From Candidatus Arcticimaribacter sp. (lineage in GTDB: Bacteria; Bacteroidota; Bacteroidia; Flavobacteriales; Flavobacteriaceae), in NCBI GenBank assembly GCA_002708445.1, contig PAOB01000009.1, positions 3,146 to 67,145 on the forward strand: DNA of 64,000 nucleotides, read 5' to 3'. Shown piece after piece: positions 1-8,226 of the stretch; positions within the stretch are counted from its first letter, which is position 1; every line of letters starts with the position of its first letter. Below the pieces are notes generated by a model that was not told the DNA's origin, searched no databases, and saw only the letters and a program-made list of their open reading frames with translations. The position numbers and the translations under genes are program-made.

Positions 1-605
1 TAGTAGCAGCAGATGCTCGTGCCAAAAGAGATGGTCGTTATCTCGAAAAAATCGGAACTTACAACCCAAATACTAATCCTGCAACAGTAGATCTTAATAT
101 TGATGTTGCTGTTAAATGGCTAGAAAACGGTGCACAACCAACTGATACTGCTCGTACTTTGTTGTCTTATCGAGGTGCTTTGTTGAAACATCACTTACAA
201 GGTGGAGTTCGAAAGGGAGCACTATCTCAAGAAGACGCAGACAAAAAGCTTGAAGCGTGGCTAGAACAAAAAGATGCACTCATCCAAGCAAAAGTTGACG
301 GTCTTTCTAGTGATAAAGAAAAAGCAAAAGCAGATTTACTTGCAGCCGAAAAAGCTGTGAATGAAAAGCGAGCTTCTGATGCTAAAGCATTGGTTGAAGC
401 TGCTGCTGCTGAAGAAGCTGCCGCCGCTGCTACTGAAGAAGAAGTTGTTGTTGAAGAAGAAGTTGCTGTTGCTGAAGAAGCTCCAGCCACCGAAAAAGAA
501 GCTCCAACTACTGATGAAGAAGCTCCAGCCGCCGAAGAAGAAGCACCTGCTACTGAGGAAGAAGCGCCTGCCGCTGAAAAGGCTGATGACGCACCAGAAG
601 CATAA
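1..605 (+). CDS. rpsP: 30S ribosomal protein bS16, 5' end outside the window
   Basis: Small-subunit ribosomal protein. The window opens inside the gene; the reading frame starts at base 3 and gives VAADARAKRDGRYLEKIGTY, then NPNTNPATVDLNIDVAVKWL and GAQPTDTARTLLS, all classic S16 sequence. The open frame's first in-frame start-like codon at 159 is internal, not the real start. After the S16 core (to about base 240) the protein carries a long tail: a charged helical segment and then about 70 residues of Ala/Glu-rich low complexity with imperfect EEAPA-type repeats. Extended acidic S16 tails occur in Bacteroidota; the tail's role is not known to me. rimM follows after 11 bases, the usual rpsP-rimM pairing. 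Confidence 0.96.
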   Translation, partial: VAADARAKRDGRYLEKIGTYNPNTNPATVDLNIDVAVKWLENGAQPTDTARTLLSYRGALLKHHLQGGVRKGALSQEDADKKLEAWLEQKDALIQAKVDGLSSDKEKAKADLLAAEKAVNEKRASDAKALVEAAAAEEAAAAATEEEVVVEEEVAVAEEAPATEKEAPTTDEEAPAAEEEAPATEEEAPAAEKADDAPEA

Positions 606-616
606 ACTCCTTATCG

Positions 617-1147
617 ATGACCAAAGAAGAATGCTTCTATCTGGGAACCATCGTTTCAAAATTCAGTTTTAAAGGAGAGGTTTTAGCTAAGCTAGATACC
701 GATAACCCTCAAGATTACATAAGTTTGGAATCGGTTTTTGTCTTACAAGGCAACAAACTGGTTCCTTTTTTTATTGAAAATGCTCAATTGCAAAAATCGA
801 GTTTATTGCGAATCCGATTTGAAGATATTGATTCTGAGTCAGAGGCAGAGTTACTGATCAAAAAAGAGCTTTATCTTCCCTTAACCCAACTTCCTGATTT
901 GAAAGGGAATCAATTTTATTATCACGAATTGATCGATTTCAAAGTAAAAGAAAACACAGGTAAAACTATTGGTCGCCTTCGATCAGTAAACGACCAAACA
1001 ACACAAGCTTTATTTGAAATAATTGATGACAAACAACGTTTGATCTTAGTTCCAGTTCACGATGATTTTATCACAAAGGTCGATCGTGAAAACTCCATTT
1101 TAATATTGGATTTACCCGATGGATTATTGGATATTTACAAGCCGTGA
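617..1147 (+). CDS. rimM: 16S rRNA processing protein RimM
   Basis: Ribosome maturation factor that binds uS19 and helps mature the 30S head. 176 residues, the usual family length. The N-terminal beta-barrel starts FYLGTIVSKFSFKGEVLAKL, with the G-x-I-x-x-x-x-x-x-G-E pattern of RimM, and the C-terminal PRC-barrel contains the motif ILVPVHDDFI. The start is an ATG 11 bases after rpsP, and the stop overlaps the next start by four bases (positions 1144-1147), so translation is probably coupled along rpsP-rimM-methyltransferase. Nothing unusual. Confidence 0.95.
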   Translation: MTKEECFYLGTIVSKFSFKGEVLAKLDTDNPQDYISLESVFVLQGNKLVPFFIENAQLQKSSLLRIRFEDIDSESEAELLIKKELYLPLTQLPDLKGNQFYYHELIDFKVKENTGKTIGRLRSVNDQTTQALFEIIDDKQRLILVPVHDDFITKVDRENSILILDLPDGLLDIYKP

Positions 1148-1854
1148 AAAATAGCATATTTCAATTTAAACAATTTAAAATAAATCAAACCAAGTCTGCC
1201 ATGAAAATAGGTACTGATGGGGTTTTGTTGGGAGCTTGGGCACCAATTACGAAACAACCGTTAAAGGTTTTAGATGTTGGATCGGGAACAGGTTTAATAG
1301 CACTTATGCTTGCTCAAAGACTCCCAGAAGCTGAGCTTGTAGGAGTTGAAATTGATGAAAATGCTGCATTTGAAGCAGCTGATAATTTCAAAAATTCTCT
1401 TTGGTCCTCTCGTTTGAAATCAGTAAACGAACAGTTTCAAGTTTTTGCTCAAAAGACTGAAGAAACTTTTGATCTAATTGTTTCCAATCCTCCCTTTTTT
1501 AGAACAGGAGTTGAGCAATCCAAAAACTCCAGAACAGCTGCTCGAAATAACCATTATCTGCCCTATGAAGATTTATTTATTGGAGTAAAAAAACTGTTGA
1601 GTAATCAAGGAAAATTTACTCTGATATGTCCTTTTGAATATCGAAATGATCTTATTGAACTTGGATTGTGTAACGCATTGTACTTGGGTCAAGAACTTTT
1701 TGTTAAAGGAATGCAGACCAGTTCTTTTAAAAGAATATTAATGTGTTTTTCAAAAGTAAAAACCAATTTAAAAACTCAAGAATTGGTACTCGAAAAAAAG
1801 AGACATATGCGAACTGAAGTTTATCAAAACCTAGTTAAAGACTTCTATCTTTAG
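1144..1854 (+). CDS. trmN6: tRNA1(Val) (adenine(37)-N6)-methyltransferase (YfiC/TrmN6 family)
   Basis: SAM-dependent enzyme expected to make m6A37 in tRNA-Val(1). 236 residues. The SAM-binding motif I is VLDVGSGTGLIALMLAQ near residues 43-59, and the N6-adenine catalytic motif is SNPPFF near residues 115-120. The start is a GTG overlapping the rimM stop (GTGA), which fits translational coupling with rimM. The 3' end overlaps the convergent TonB receptor by four bases, leaving no room for a dedicated terminator between them. Family assignment is secure; the exact tRNA target is inferred from the family. Confidence 0.9.
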   Translation: MKNSIFQFKQFKINQTKSAMKIGTDGVLLGAWAPITKQPLKVLDVGSGTGLIALMLAQRLPEAELVGVEIDENAAFEAADNFKNSLWSSRLKSVNEQFQVFAQKTEETFDLIVSNPPFFRTGVEQSKNSRTAARNNHYLPYEDLFIGVKKLLSNQGKFTLICPFEYRNDLIELGLCNALYLGQELFVKGMQTSSFKRILMCFSKVKTNLKTQELVLEKKRHMRTEVYQNLVKDFYL

Positions 1855-4205
1855 AAGTCAAAAACGAAACCAAATGAGGGAAAGGGTGTATTGCTTTGAT
1901 CTGTGTCAATTTTAACCAGAGTTTCTGGAGTAATCAATGATCCGTCATCATTTCTAGCCAAACCATATTCATCAGGTCTAGGATTTTCTTGAGCCAAGAA
2001 ATTTTGAATCTCCAAATAGAAGTTGAAAGATAATTTTTTAAAATTCCATTTTTTGTCAATTCGAATATCACCTTGACTAAAAGCAGTTAGTTTTTCTTCT
2101 CCTAGGCGATTGTAATCGAGAATAATTCTGGGATAGGCAGCCAGACTTTCTTCCGTGTCTACTGGAACGTATGGTGTTTTTCCGGCATAACGATAACGAA
2201 CACTTACTTCCCAGTTTTTTCGGAGTTTGTAGCCTCCTGTAAAAGAAATAAGATTACGACTGTCCCAAACCGACGGTAATTTGATGTTTTGAGTTCCACT
2301 GAATTCACTTTTGAAATAGGTGTATGCAAGAATCCCATAGAAGTTTTTTGATAGTTTTTGTTGAAAGAGTAATTCAAATCCTGAACTTTTTCCACTACCT
2401 AAATCCGAAACGGGCTCGTTTCCTAAAACTTCAAAACCTCCTCCTTTATTTGCCAGTGAAACACCATCGAGAATAGAAACAGGATATTGACTGTAGTTTT
2501 TGTTGAAGGCTTCTAAAGTAAAACGAGAAGAGGGACTTGGGTTGAACTCTAATCCGATTACGTAGTGATCGCTTTGAGTATACCGATTTACTTTGTTGAT
2601 AAAGGCACCACTGTTGTCTTGAAAACCGAGCATGGTGTAGATTGGAATTTTAAAATACCGTCCAACGGATGCGTTTACTTTCCAACGGTTATCTTCTTTG
2701 AGGGCATAGGAGGCAGATAAGCGTGGAGAAATGTTATCCTTCAAATCAGAACCCTCAGTAAAACTATCGGCATCGGATCGCAAACCAAGGGCTAAACTTA
2801 ATCGTTCATTCAATAATGAACCACTTATTTTTCCAAAAAAACCGATTTTAATAAAATCAATTTTGGTTTCGTAAAGAAAATTATCTAGAAGATTGACGGT
2901 ATTATTAGTGTAAACAGAATTCTGTAGGTTAGCTCCATAGGATAATTTCCAGTTTCTTATGTAGTTTGTTACATGAACTCTTAGTTTTATCTCTTGTTCT
3001 TTTGAATCGTTTCTAAAAAGTACACCTGTTTTATTTTGGTTATCGTCATATCGGCTGAAAATATTTTTCAACCGATTACTGCTCAGTATTGTATTTATTT
3101 GCCCTTTTCCGTTTTTTAATTTATGTTTCCAAGTTAAACCTAAAGTCAAGGTTTTTTGTTCGATGATAGGTACTTGTTCAAGAGTTGCTTGTTGTTCTGC
3201 ATCAAATTCATCAGGTGCTACAACCGAGAAATCATCAATAGACCCCAATCCAATAAATGTTAGTGTATTTCGTTCATCAATTTTATGATTTAATTTCCAT
3301 TGAAAATCCCAGTAATCTGGTCTTATGGGAAGTCCAACTAAAGCAAATACAAATTGCAAATAACTCCTTCTGGCAGAAAACATTAATGTGGTGTTCGATC
3401 GTTCATTAGCTCCCTTGAACAAAGGACCGTTAAAGGTGGCTCCGGCCTCGCTAGCCCCAATCCGAACGTTCCCCGTAAATTTTTGGTCGTCTCCGTCTCT
3501 TTGCTCAAAGGTTAAAACACCCGAAAGAGGATTGTCGTATTCAGCTCCAAATGCGGAGGAAGATAATGTTACCTCCCTTATGAAAGAAACATTTAGCATT
3601 CCTACGGGACCTCCAGCACTTCCTTGAGTACTGAAATGGTTGATGTTGGGGATTTCAACTCCATCAAGGTAATAAACACTTTCGTTTGGGGCTCCCCCTC
3701 GTATGATAAAGTCATTTCTAAAACCACCAATAGATGGAGAAATTCCGGGTAAACTTTGCGCTACTTTGGCAATATCATTATTCCCTCCTGGATAAGTTTC
3801 AATTTCTACAGCAGAAAAAGATTGAGTAGATAGTGGAGTTTCTTTTGTAGTTCTGAATGGGCTTTTTGAGAGAACTACCTCGTTTAGAGTTTCTGAACTT
3901 TCATTAAGTTTAAACAGAAGCTGAGGAGTTCCTACAGATTTTACAATTACATTGTATAGTATCTGAGACTCAAATCCCAAATAACTAGCTTTTATGTTGT
4001 ACGATTGAGTTGGGATGTTCTCAAAAACAAAAAAACCATTGGCATCGGTAATTACACCGATATTAGTTCCTTCCAAAAGAACGGTTGAACCTTCTAAAGG
4101 ATCTTGTGTCTTTTCATCGATAACTCTTCCTGAGAAGGATCCGGTATTTTGACCATAAATAACTAAAGACGCTATCAAAAAAACAGCTAAGAAATACTTG
4201 CGCAT
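1851..4205 (-). CDS. TonB-dependent receptor with carboxypeptidase-like N-terminal domain
   Basis: Outer-membrane active transporter. 784 residues: signal peptide at about 1-18 (ending VIYGQ), a CarboxypepD regulatory-like beta-sandwich (about 22-100, GRVIDEKTQDPLEG), a plug domain (about 115-220, with RGGAPNESVYYLDGVEIPN), then a 22-strand-type barrel ending in an aromatic-terminated strand (FGFVFDF). No SusD partner is adjacent, so a glycan-utilisation locus is not indicated; substrate cannot be read from sequence. The ExbB/ExbD genes at 17020-19397 are candidates to energise receptors of this type. Confidence 0.93.
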   Translation of the reverse strand: MRKYFLAVFLIASLVIYGQNTGSFSGRVIDEKTQDPLEGSTVLLEGTNIGVITDANGFFVFENIPTQSYNIKASYLGFESQILYNVIVKSVGTPQLLFKLNESSETLNEVVLSKSPFRTTKETPLSTQSFSAVEIETYPGGNNDIAKVAQSLPGISPSIGGFRNDFIIRGGAPNESVYYLDGVEIPNINHFSTQGSAGGPVGMLNVSFIREVTLSSSAFGAEYDNPLSGVLTFEQRDGDDQKFTGNVRIGASEAGATFNGPLFKGANERSNTTLMFSARRSYLQFVFALVGLPIRPDYWDFQWKLNHKIDERNTLTFIGLGSIDDFSVVAPDEFDAEQQATLEQVPIIEQKTLTLGLTWKHKLKNGKGQINTILSSNRLKNIFSRYDDNQNKTGVLFRNDSKEQEIKLRVHVTNYIRNWKLSYGANLQNSVYTNNTVNLLDNFLYETKIDFIKIGFFGKISGSLLNERLSLALGLRSDADSFTEGSDLKDNISPRLSASYALKEDNRWKVNASVGRYFKIPIYTMLGFQDNSGAFINKVNRYTQSDHYVIGLEFNPSPSSRFTLEAFNKNYSQYPVSILDGVSLANKGGGFEVLGNEPVSDLGSGKSSGFELLFQQKLSKNFYGILAYTYFKSEFSGTQNIKLPSVWDSRNLISFTGGYKLRKNWEVSVRYRYAGKTPYVPVDTEESLAAYPRIILDYNRLGEEKLTAFSQGDIRIDKKWNFKKLSFNFYLEIQNFLAQENPRPDEYGLARNDDGSLITPETLVKIDTDQSNTPFPSFGFVFDF

Positions 4206-4287
4206 GGGTTAATTTTTAACTAAATTATGTTTTGAAATTAAAAGCCCAAAATTTTTGTTTAATTTTTTTAACAAACTAATAAACAAT

Positions 4288-4863
4288 TTAATTTTTCCGC
4301 TTTTTCTTATTTCTTTTGGCTTCTTTGTTTTGTTGTTCTATTTTTTTTAGCTCTTTTTCTTTTTGTTGTAAGTCATATTCTTGTCTGAATTGCTCTATTT
4401 CTTCACTTTTGATTTTTTCCTGATCTACAGCTTGAATAGCAATGTCATCTACACCAAAGGAGGCTTTTTCGGTTTGTTTGCGCATGATTTCTTTTGAAGC
4501 CTTGAGGCTGTAATAAATCCCTGGATCAATCATTTTATTAGCAACATAATTTTCTTTCTTTTTTTTGTCCCATCGGACAAAAACAAATCCTCCTTCGTTT
4601 CCAGAATCTAGCTTCACTCGAAATACTCTTGCGTTGTTAGGAAGATTTTGATAAACCTCAATTCTTTTTAAAAGATAACCCGAAAGATCTAATAATTCCT
4701 CAACAAAAAGTGTTTGCCCTTCCAAGCTCTTGTCATTTAGTGGATACAGGTATTCAACTTCTTCGTTCTCTTCATCGTTATAATATTCGTCTTGAGCAAA
4801 ATTATTGTTGCAAAATAAGAGGAACACTAAAATGAATGTGTGTTTTAAGGTTTTATACTCCAT
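4288..4863 (-). CDS. Unknown secreted protein with basic coiled-coil tail
   Basis: I do not recognise a family. 191 residues: an N-terminal hydrophobic signal (about residues 8-23, ending NNNFAQ), an acidic stretch (DEYYNDEENEEVEY), a middle domain with alternating hydrophobics (GQTLFVEELLDLSGYLLKRI, RVFRVKLDSGNEGGFVFVRW), and a long charged C-terminal helix ending in a Lys/Arg-rich tail. The ATG overlaps the 3' end of the degraded YhhN gene by 11 bases, so it was probably once translated downstream of that gene; the stops upstream in that gene may now affect its expression. Function unknown. Confidence 0.7.
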   Translation of the reverse strand: MEYKTLKHTFILVFLLFCNNNFAQDEYYNDEENEEVEYLYPLNDKSLEGQTLFVEELLDLSGYLLKRIEVYQNLPNNARVFRVKLDSGNEGGFVFVRWDKKKKENYVANKMIDPGIYYSLKASKEIMRKQTEKASFGVDDIAIQAVDQEKIKSEEIEQFRQEYDLQQKEKELKKIEQQNKEAKRNKKKRKN

Positions 4864-5536
4864 GCTGTTTTCCAGGTTGATAGATAAAATAATAGCAAAT
4901 AAAAAACTGTGACCCTACATAGGTTATTTCTGTTTTGATGTCAAGGAAATTGGTTTCTCCAACAAAAAGGGAATTGGAAAGTAATGTTCCACTGAAAATG
5001 AGTAAAGTGATTCCAATCATAAGTGACAATGTTGTTTTGGTTCTTTGTTCGACCCACAGCATAACACTCACAAGTCCTGTTCCAATAAGGATCATACCGT
5101 AAAAAAGTATAGGCCAAAACAATAAACCCAGATTCGCATAAAGATTCATCAGTGCAAATATCAGATAAACTACCCAACCCAATGCAACAATTAAAGAATA
5201 TTTTTTTCTGAATTAACTCAAAAGATTACCCCGACGCTCTTTAAACATGGTATCCAAAAGAAGTAAAAGCACTCCTCAAAAAAGGATTATTCCACTAAGT
5301 ATATTAGAAAAATATGAACTTAAAATTAAAACATCTCCAATCCAAGAGAAAAATAAAATTATAAAATAGGCATTGGATCTATTTTTACCAGATAAATAAT
5401 AGAGTGAAAGGGTAGGGGTAGATGATAATTTGGCGATTTGTGCCAATTCCTGATATTGAAAAGCAACACCTGTAATGCTCAGTAAAGCAACAATCCAAAA
5501 GATGTAGAAGCCGTATTTGACTGGAAAAGATTGAAT
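4853..5536 (-). pseudogene. Degraded second copy of the YhhN family membrane protein
   Basis: Read from 5536 downward in one frame, this stretch encodes a paralog of the intact gene just upstream: KYGFYIFWIVALLSI aligns with KNAAYLFWAIGLAHF, FFSWIGDVLIL with LFSWVGDLLLM, and the C-terminal VGSQFFICYYF with IPAQFLICNYF. Two in-frame stops interrupt it: TGA at 5276-5278, at the position where the intact copy has Trp (FSGILSFW-type context), and TAA at 5213-5215. No in-frame ATG is present at the 5' end. The remainder stays open to the stop at 4853. The reading frame is otherwise undisturbed, which suggests recent inactivation. A shorter product from a TTG at 5182 is possible but would lack half the helices. 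Confidence 0.85.
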
Positions 5537-5540
5537 TAAT

Positions 5541-6203
5541 TTATGGAATGGGGTTTAAAAAATTGTTTTTAAAGTAATTGCAAATTAAAAATTGAGCAGG
5601 AATATATGTTGCCATAACCCAAAACCCAAAAATATTTTTTTCGAAATAAAATGTATTGAATGCGATCATGCTATCTGATACAATAAACAAAAGAACACCT
5701 GCAAAAAGGGCAAAAGTTTTGTTGTCTTTTTTGGTCATCCAAAGTAACATAGCTGCTACTCCTATTGATGCTAGAGTGATTGCATATCCACTCACAGGGA
5801 TGGTTAATGCTCCTAATTTAGAACTCAATAAACTCATGGTTCCAAGAAAATAGCCTCCAAATAAGAGGAGTGAAATTAATCCTTTTTTTGAAAAGAAAAA
5901 TTCGTTTAATGGGAGCTCTATTTCTTTGTTGATAAAATACAGATAAAAAAGCTGAGCAACCCAAAAGGATAAAATCCCCAAGAGAAAAAATAAGGGGCCT
6001 TCACCCATCAGCAAAAGATCTCCTACCCACGAGAACAACAGAGCTACTAAAAATATTTTTTTTGATTTTTTTTGATAATAAAACAATGCCAACAAGGGCA
6101 AAAGAAGTGGTTTTGTAAAGTTCACCCAGATCTCTTGATGTGTGTACTGGAAAAAAAAATGAGCAAGACCGATGGCCCAGAAAAGATATGCGGCGTTTTT
6201 CAT
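5541..6203 (-). CDS. YhhN family membrane protein (lysoplasmalogenase-like)
   Basis: Integral membrane protein of about seven to eight helices, 220 residues. The family includes TMEM86-type lysoplasmalogenases that hydrolyse the vinyl-ether bond of lysoplasmalogens; the activity of bacterial members is mostly inferred. Conserved features seen here are FSWVGDLLLM near residues 57-66, the matching LFIVSDSMIAFN near 172-183, and a terminal PAQFLICNY. The start is ATG at 6203. Immediately downstream on the same strand lies a paralog with two stop codons, so this is the working member of a tandem duplication. umuD ends 55 bases upstream. Confidence 0.85.
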   Translation of the reverse strand: MKNAAYLFWAIGLAHFFFQYTHQEIWVNFTKPLLLPLLALFYYQKKSKKIFLVALLFSWVGDLLLMGEGPLFFLLGILSFWVAQLFYLYFINKEIELPLNEFFFSKKGLISLLLFGGYFLGTMSLLSSKLGALTIPVSGYAITLASIGVAAMLLWMTKKDNKTFALFAGVLLFIVSDSMIAFNTFYFEKNIFGFWVMATYIPAQFLICNYFKNNFLNPIP

Positions 6204-6258
6204 TTAAGTACAAAATTTAGTATTTTAAATATAAAAAATCTTACTGATATTCAAAAAG

Positions 6259-6705
6259 TTAAACTTTTTTGACAACAAATGTTACGACTCCCCAAATGAT
6301 GAGCTCATTGTCCTCGGTTACCCGTATGGGTTTGTACTTTTTGTTTTCTGGTATCAGGTAGATACAATCGGCTTCTACCTTTAAACGTTTTACCGTAAAT
6401 TCTCCATCAACGAAGCATACGGCGATGCTGTTGTCTTGTGGTTCTTTACTTCTGTCAATAACCAAAAGGTCTCCGTCATCTAGTCCAGCTCCTTGCATTG
6501 ATTCTCCAGCAACTCGTGCATAAAAAGTCGCTTCTTCGTTTTTTACAACTTCTCTATCGATACTGATTCGAAGTTCTTTGAAATCATCTGCGGGAGACGG
6601 AAATCCTGCAGAGACTCCATTCTGAGCAAGAGGTATTTTTTGAAAATTTTCAGTATTGGGCTTGAAGAAAATGATCCCTTTTTGAATTTTATTTTTTTTC
6701 TTCAT
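6259..6705 (-). CDS. umuD: UmuD-like self-cleaving S24 peptidase
   Basis: SOS mutagenesis subunit, partner of UmuC in DNA polymerase V. 148 residues with a LexA/UmuD-type S24 fold. The expected autocleavage Ala-Gly bond is at residues 33-34 ([10 protein letters not shown]), the catalytic Ser is at 69 (GESMQGAG) and Lys at 106 (FTVKRLK). The start codon overlaps the umuC stop by four bases (6702-6705), so it is translated second, coupled to umuC. In the enterobacterial operon the order is umuD then umuC; here it is reversed. All catalytic residues are present. Confidence 0.93.
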   Translation of the reverse strand: MKKKNKIQKGIIFFKPNTENFQKIPLAQNGVSAGFPSPADDFKELRISIDREVVKNEEATFYARVAGESMQGAGLDDGDLLVIDRSKEPQDNSIAVCFVDGEFTVKRLKVEADCIYLIPENKKYKPIRVTEDNELIIWGVVTFVVKKV

Positions 6706-7982
6706 AAAGTGATGCCTGAATTGTTGTTGACCACAATGACTTCATTAAGTTCAGTGGTGTATCGTTTAGAGAGATGTTCTTGTCGCATTTTCCAAGTTTT
6801 ATTGAGATCTTGGTTTCCTAACTTAATTTGATGTGGACCAAAGCGTAAGTGTATTTTGTCGATAGCTTGCATCAAAGGATCATGCTTATTTATGTTGGGC
6901 TGGAATAAGTTGAGTTGTCGCTCTTTAGAAGGGACAAGACCGAGTAAGAGGACTCCTGCTTTTTTGTATTCAATTCCATCGCGAAAAATCCGTTTCAATC
7001 CTTCGACAGCGTATTTACAAAGGATTATGCTTGAATCGGTAGCGTAGGGAAGTGTAATTACACAACTGTTTCGATATTGCTGTTTGTTTGTTTGATGTCG
7101 ATTACTACTTATGAATACTAATACTGCACTACAACTACTTTTTTGTTTGCGAAGTTTTTCTGCACAACTGTTGGCATAGGTCGAAATGCGATCCTCTAAT
7201 TCATGAAATAACTTGTAATTGTTTTTAAAACTTCGTGAAGTTGTGATGGATTTTTTTGCAGGGATAATTTCTTCGAGCTTAATGTAAGGCAAACCCAGCA
7301 GGTCTTTTTTTAAACGAAGTTCCAAAACACTCATGTGCTTTCGAATCCATGAGTCAGGAAGGTTTGCAAAATTGTAAGCTGTTCGAATTCCTTGCGCTTC
7401 TAGTTTTTTTGCATGTTGCCTTCCAATCCCCCAAATATCTTTCACAGCAGTCCATTTAAGGGCTTTTATTCGTTTCTCTTCAGTGTCGATTACATAAACC
7501 CCTTGTGTTTTAGAGCTGAATTTTTTAGCTATTTTATTTGCAATTTTAGCCAAAGCTTTTGTGGGTGCAAATCCAATGGAAACAGGGATTCCTGTCCATT
7601 GGCGTACTTGTTTTTTCATCTGAAAGCCTATTGCTTCAAGATCAAAATAATCAAAACCATCAAACCTTAAAAAAGCTTCATCAATACTGTAAATTTCTGT
7701 ATTGGGGGTGTAACGTTCAAGGATACGCATCACTCGATTACTCATATCCCCATAAAGAGGATAGTTCGAGGAAAACACTTTGATGTTTTGTTTTGCAAAA
7801 AAAGTCTGATATTTAAAAGTAGGAGCCCCCATAGGAATCCCCAAAGCTTTTGCTTCGTTACTTCGAGCAATAACACAACCATCGTTATTCGATAAGATAA
7901 CAATGGGTTTTGATTCCCACTGGGGTTGGAAAACACGCTCACAAGAAGCATAAAAATTATTACAATCAACAAGTGCAAACAT
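6702..7982 (-). CDS. umuC: DNA polymerase V catalytic subunit UmuC (Y family)
   Basis: Translesion polymerase, 426 residues, normal length. The palm motif [18 protein letters not shown] opens the protein (Asp6 first metal ligand), followed by [11 protein letters not shown] and the catalytic YSIDEAFL near residue 100. Helix-hairpin-helix ([20 protein letters not shown]) and little-finger domains follow; the C-terminal DUF4113-like segment contains HLSKRYTT. Transcribed first in a umuC-umuD pair. The 244 bases upstream (7983-8226) separate it from the divergent sucA; I see no clear LexA-type operator there. Confidence 0.95.
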   Translation of the reverse strand: MFALVDCNNFYASCERVFQPQWESKPIVILSNNDGCVIARSNEAKALGIPMGAPTFKYQTFFAKQNIKVFSSNYPLYGDMSNRVMRILERYTPNTEIYSIDEAFLRFDGFDYFDLEAIGFQMKKQVRQWTGIPVSIGFAPTKALAKIANKIAKKFSSKTQGVYVIDTEEKRIKALKWTAVKDIWGIGRQHAKKLEAQGIRTAYNFANLPDSWIRKHMSVLELRLKKDLLGLPYIKLEEIIPAKKSITTSRSFKNNYKLFHELEDRISTYANSCAEKLRKQKSSCSAVLVFISSNRHQTNKQQYRNSCVITLPYATDSSIILCKYAVEGLKRIFRDGIEYKKAGVLLLGLVPSKERQLNLFQPNINKHDPLMQAIDKIHLRFGPHQIKLGNQDLNKTWKMRQEHLSKRYTTELNEVIVVNNNSGITL

Positions 7983-8226
7983 GTTGTCTAAAGTAACGAA
8001 TTATGAAATGTGATGTTCCTTTTTTTTGAAAAGATGTTCTTAATTTTTTTGGACTTATTTTAAGGATTAGGTTCAAGTTTCGATTATTTTTTATTACAAA
8101 TGTTACAATTGGGATGTAAGAGGTCTTATTTGTGATAAAAACAACTTCATTTTTTTTTAAATACACGAAGGTCTTAGGCTAAAAGTTGTAATTTCGTAAA
8201 TGAATTTTAGACTAGTCTTCACATAA
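7983..8226. other. Divergent intergenic region between umuC and sucA
   Basis: AT-rich spacer that must hold both promoters. On the plus strand a TAATTTCG at 8189-8196 is one base off the flavobacterial minus-10 consensus and could serve sucA. On the minus strand nothing matches the consensus fully. A 66-codon minus-strand open frame here has no recognisable protein features and overlaps the umuC start. Confidence 0.45.

Noticed and set aside
336-672. Long frames on both strands over the rpsP tail
   Set aside because: They arise from the repetitive GAA/GCT codons of the S16 tail and give only low-complexity Lys/Leu or Phe/Ser proteins.
5276-5278. TGA at a Trp position as possible recoding (Trp or Sec)
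   Set aside because: A second stop (TAA) follows in the same frame and the copy has no ATG. No other gene in the window reads TGA as Trp; a pseudogene is simpler.
7966-8166. 66-codon minus-strand frame overlapping the umuC start
   Set aside because: Lys/Asn-rich AT-driven sequence, overlaps a certain gene, no motif or promoter support.
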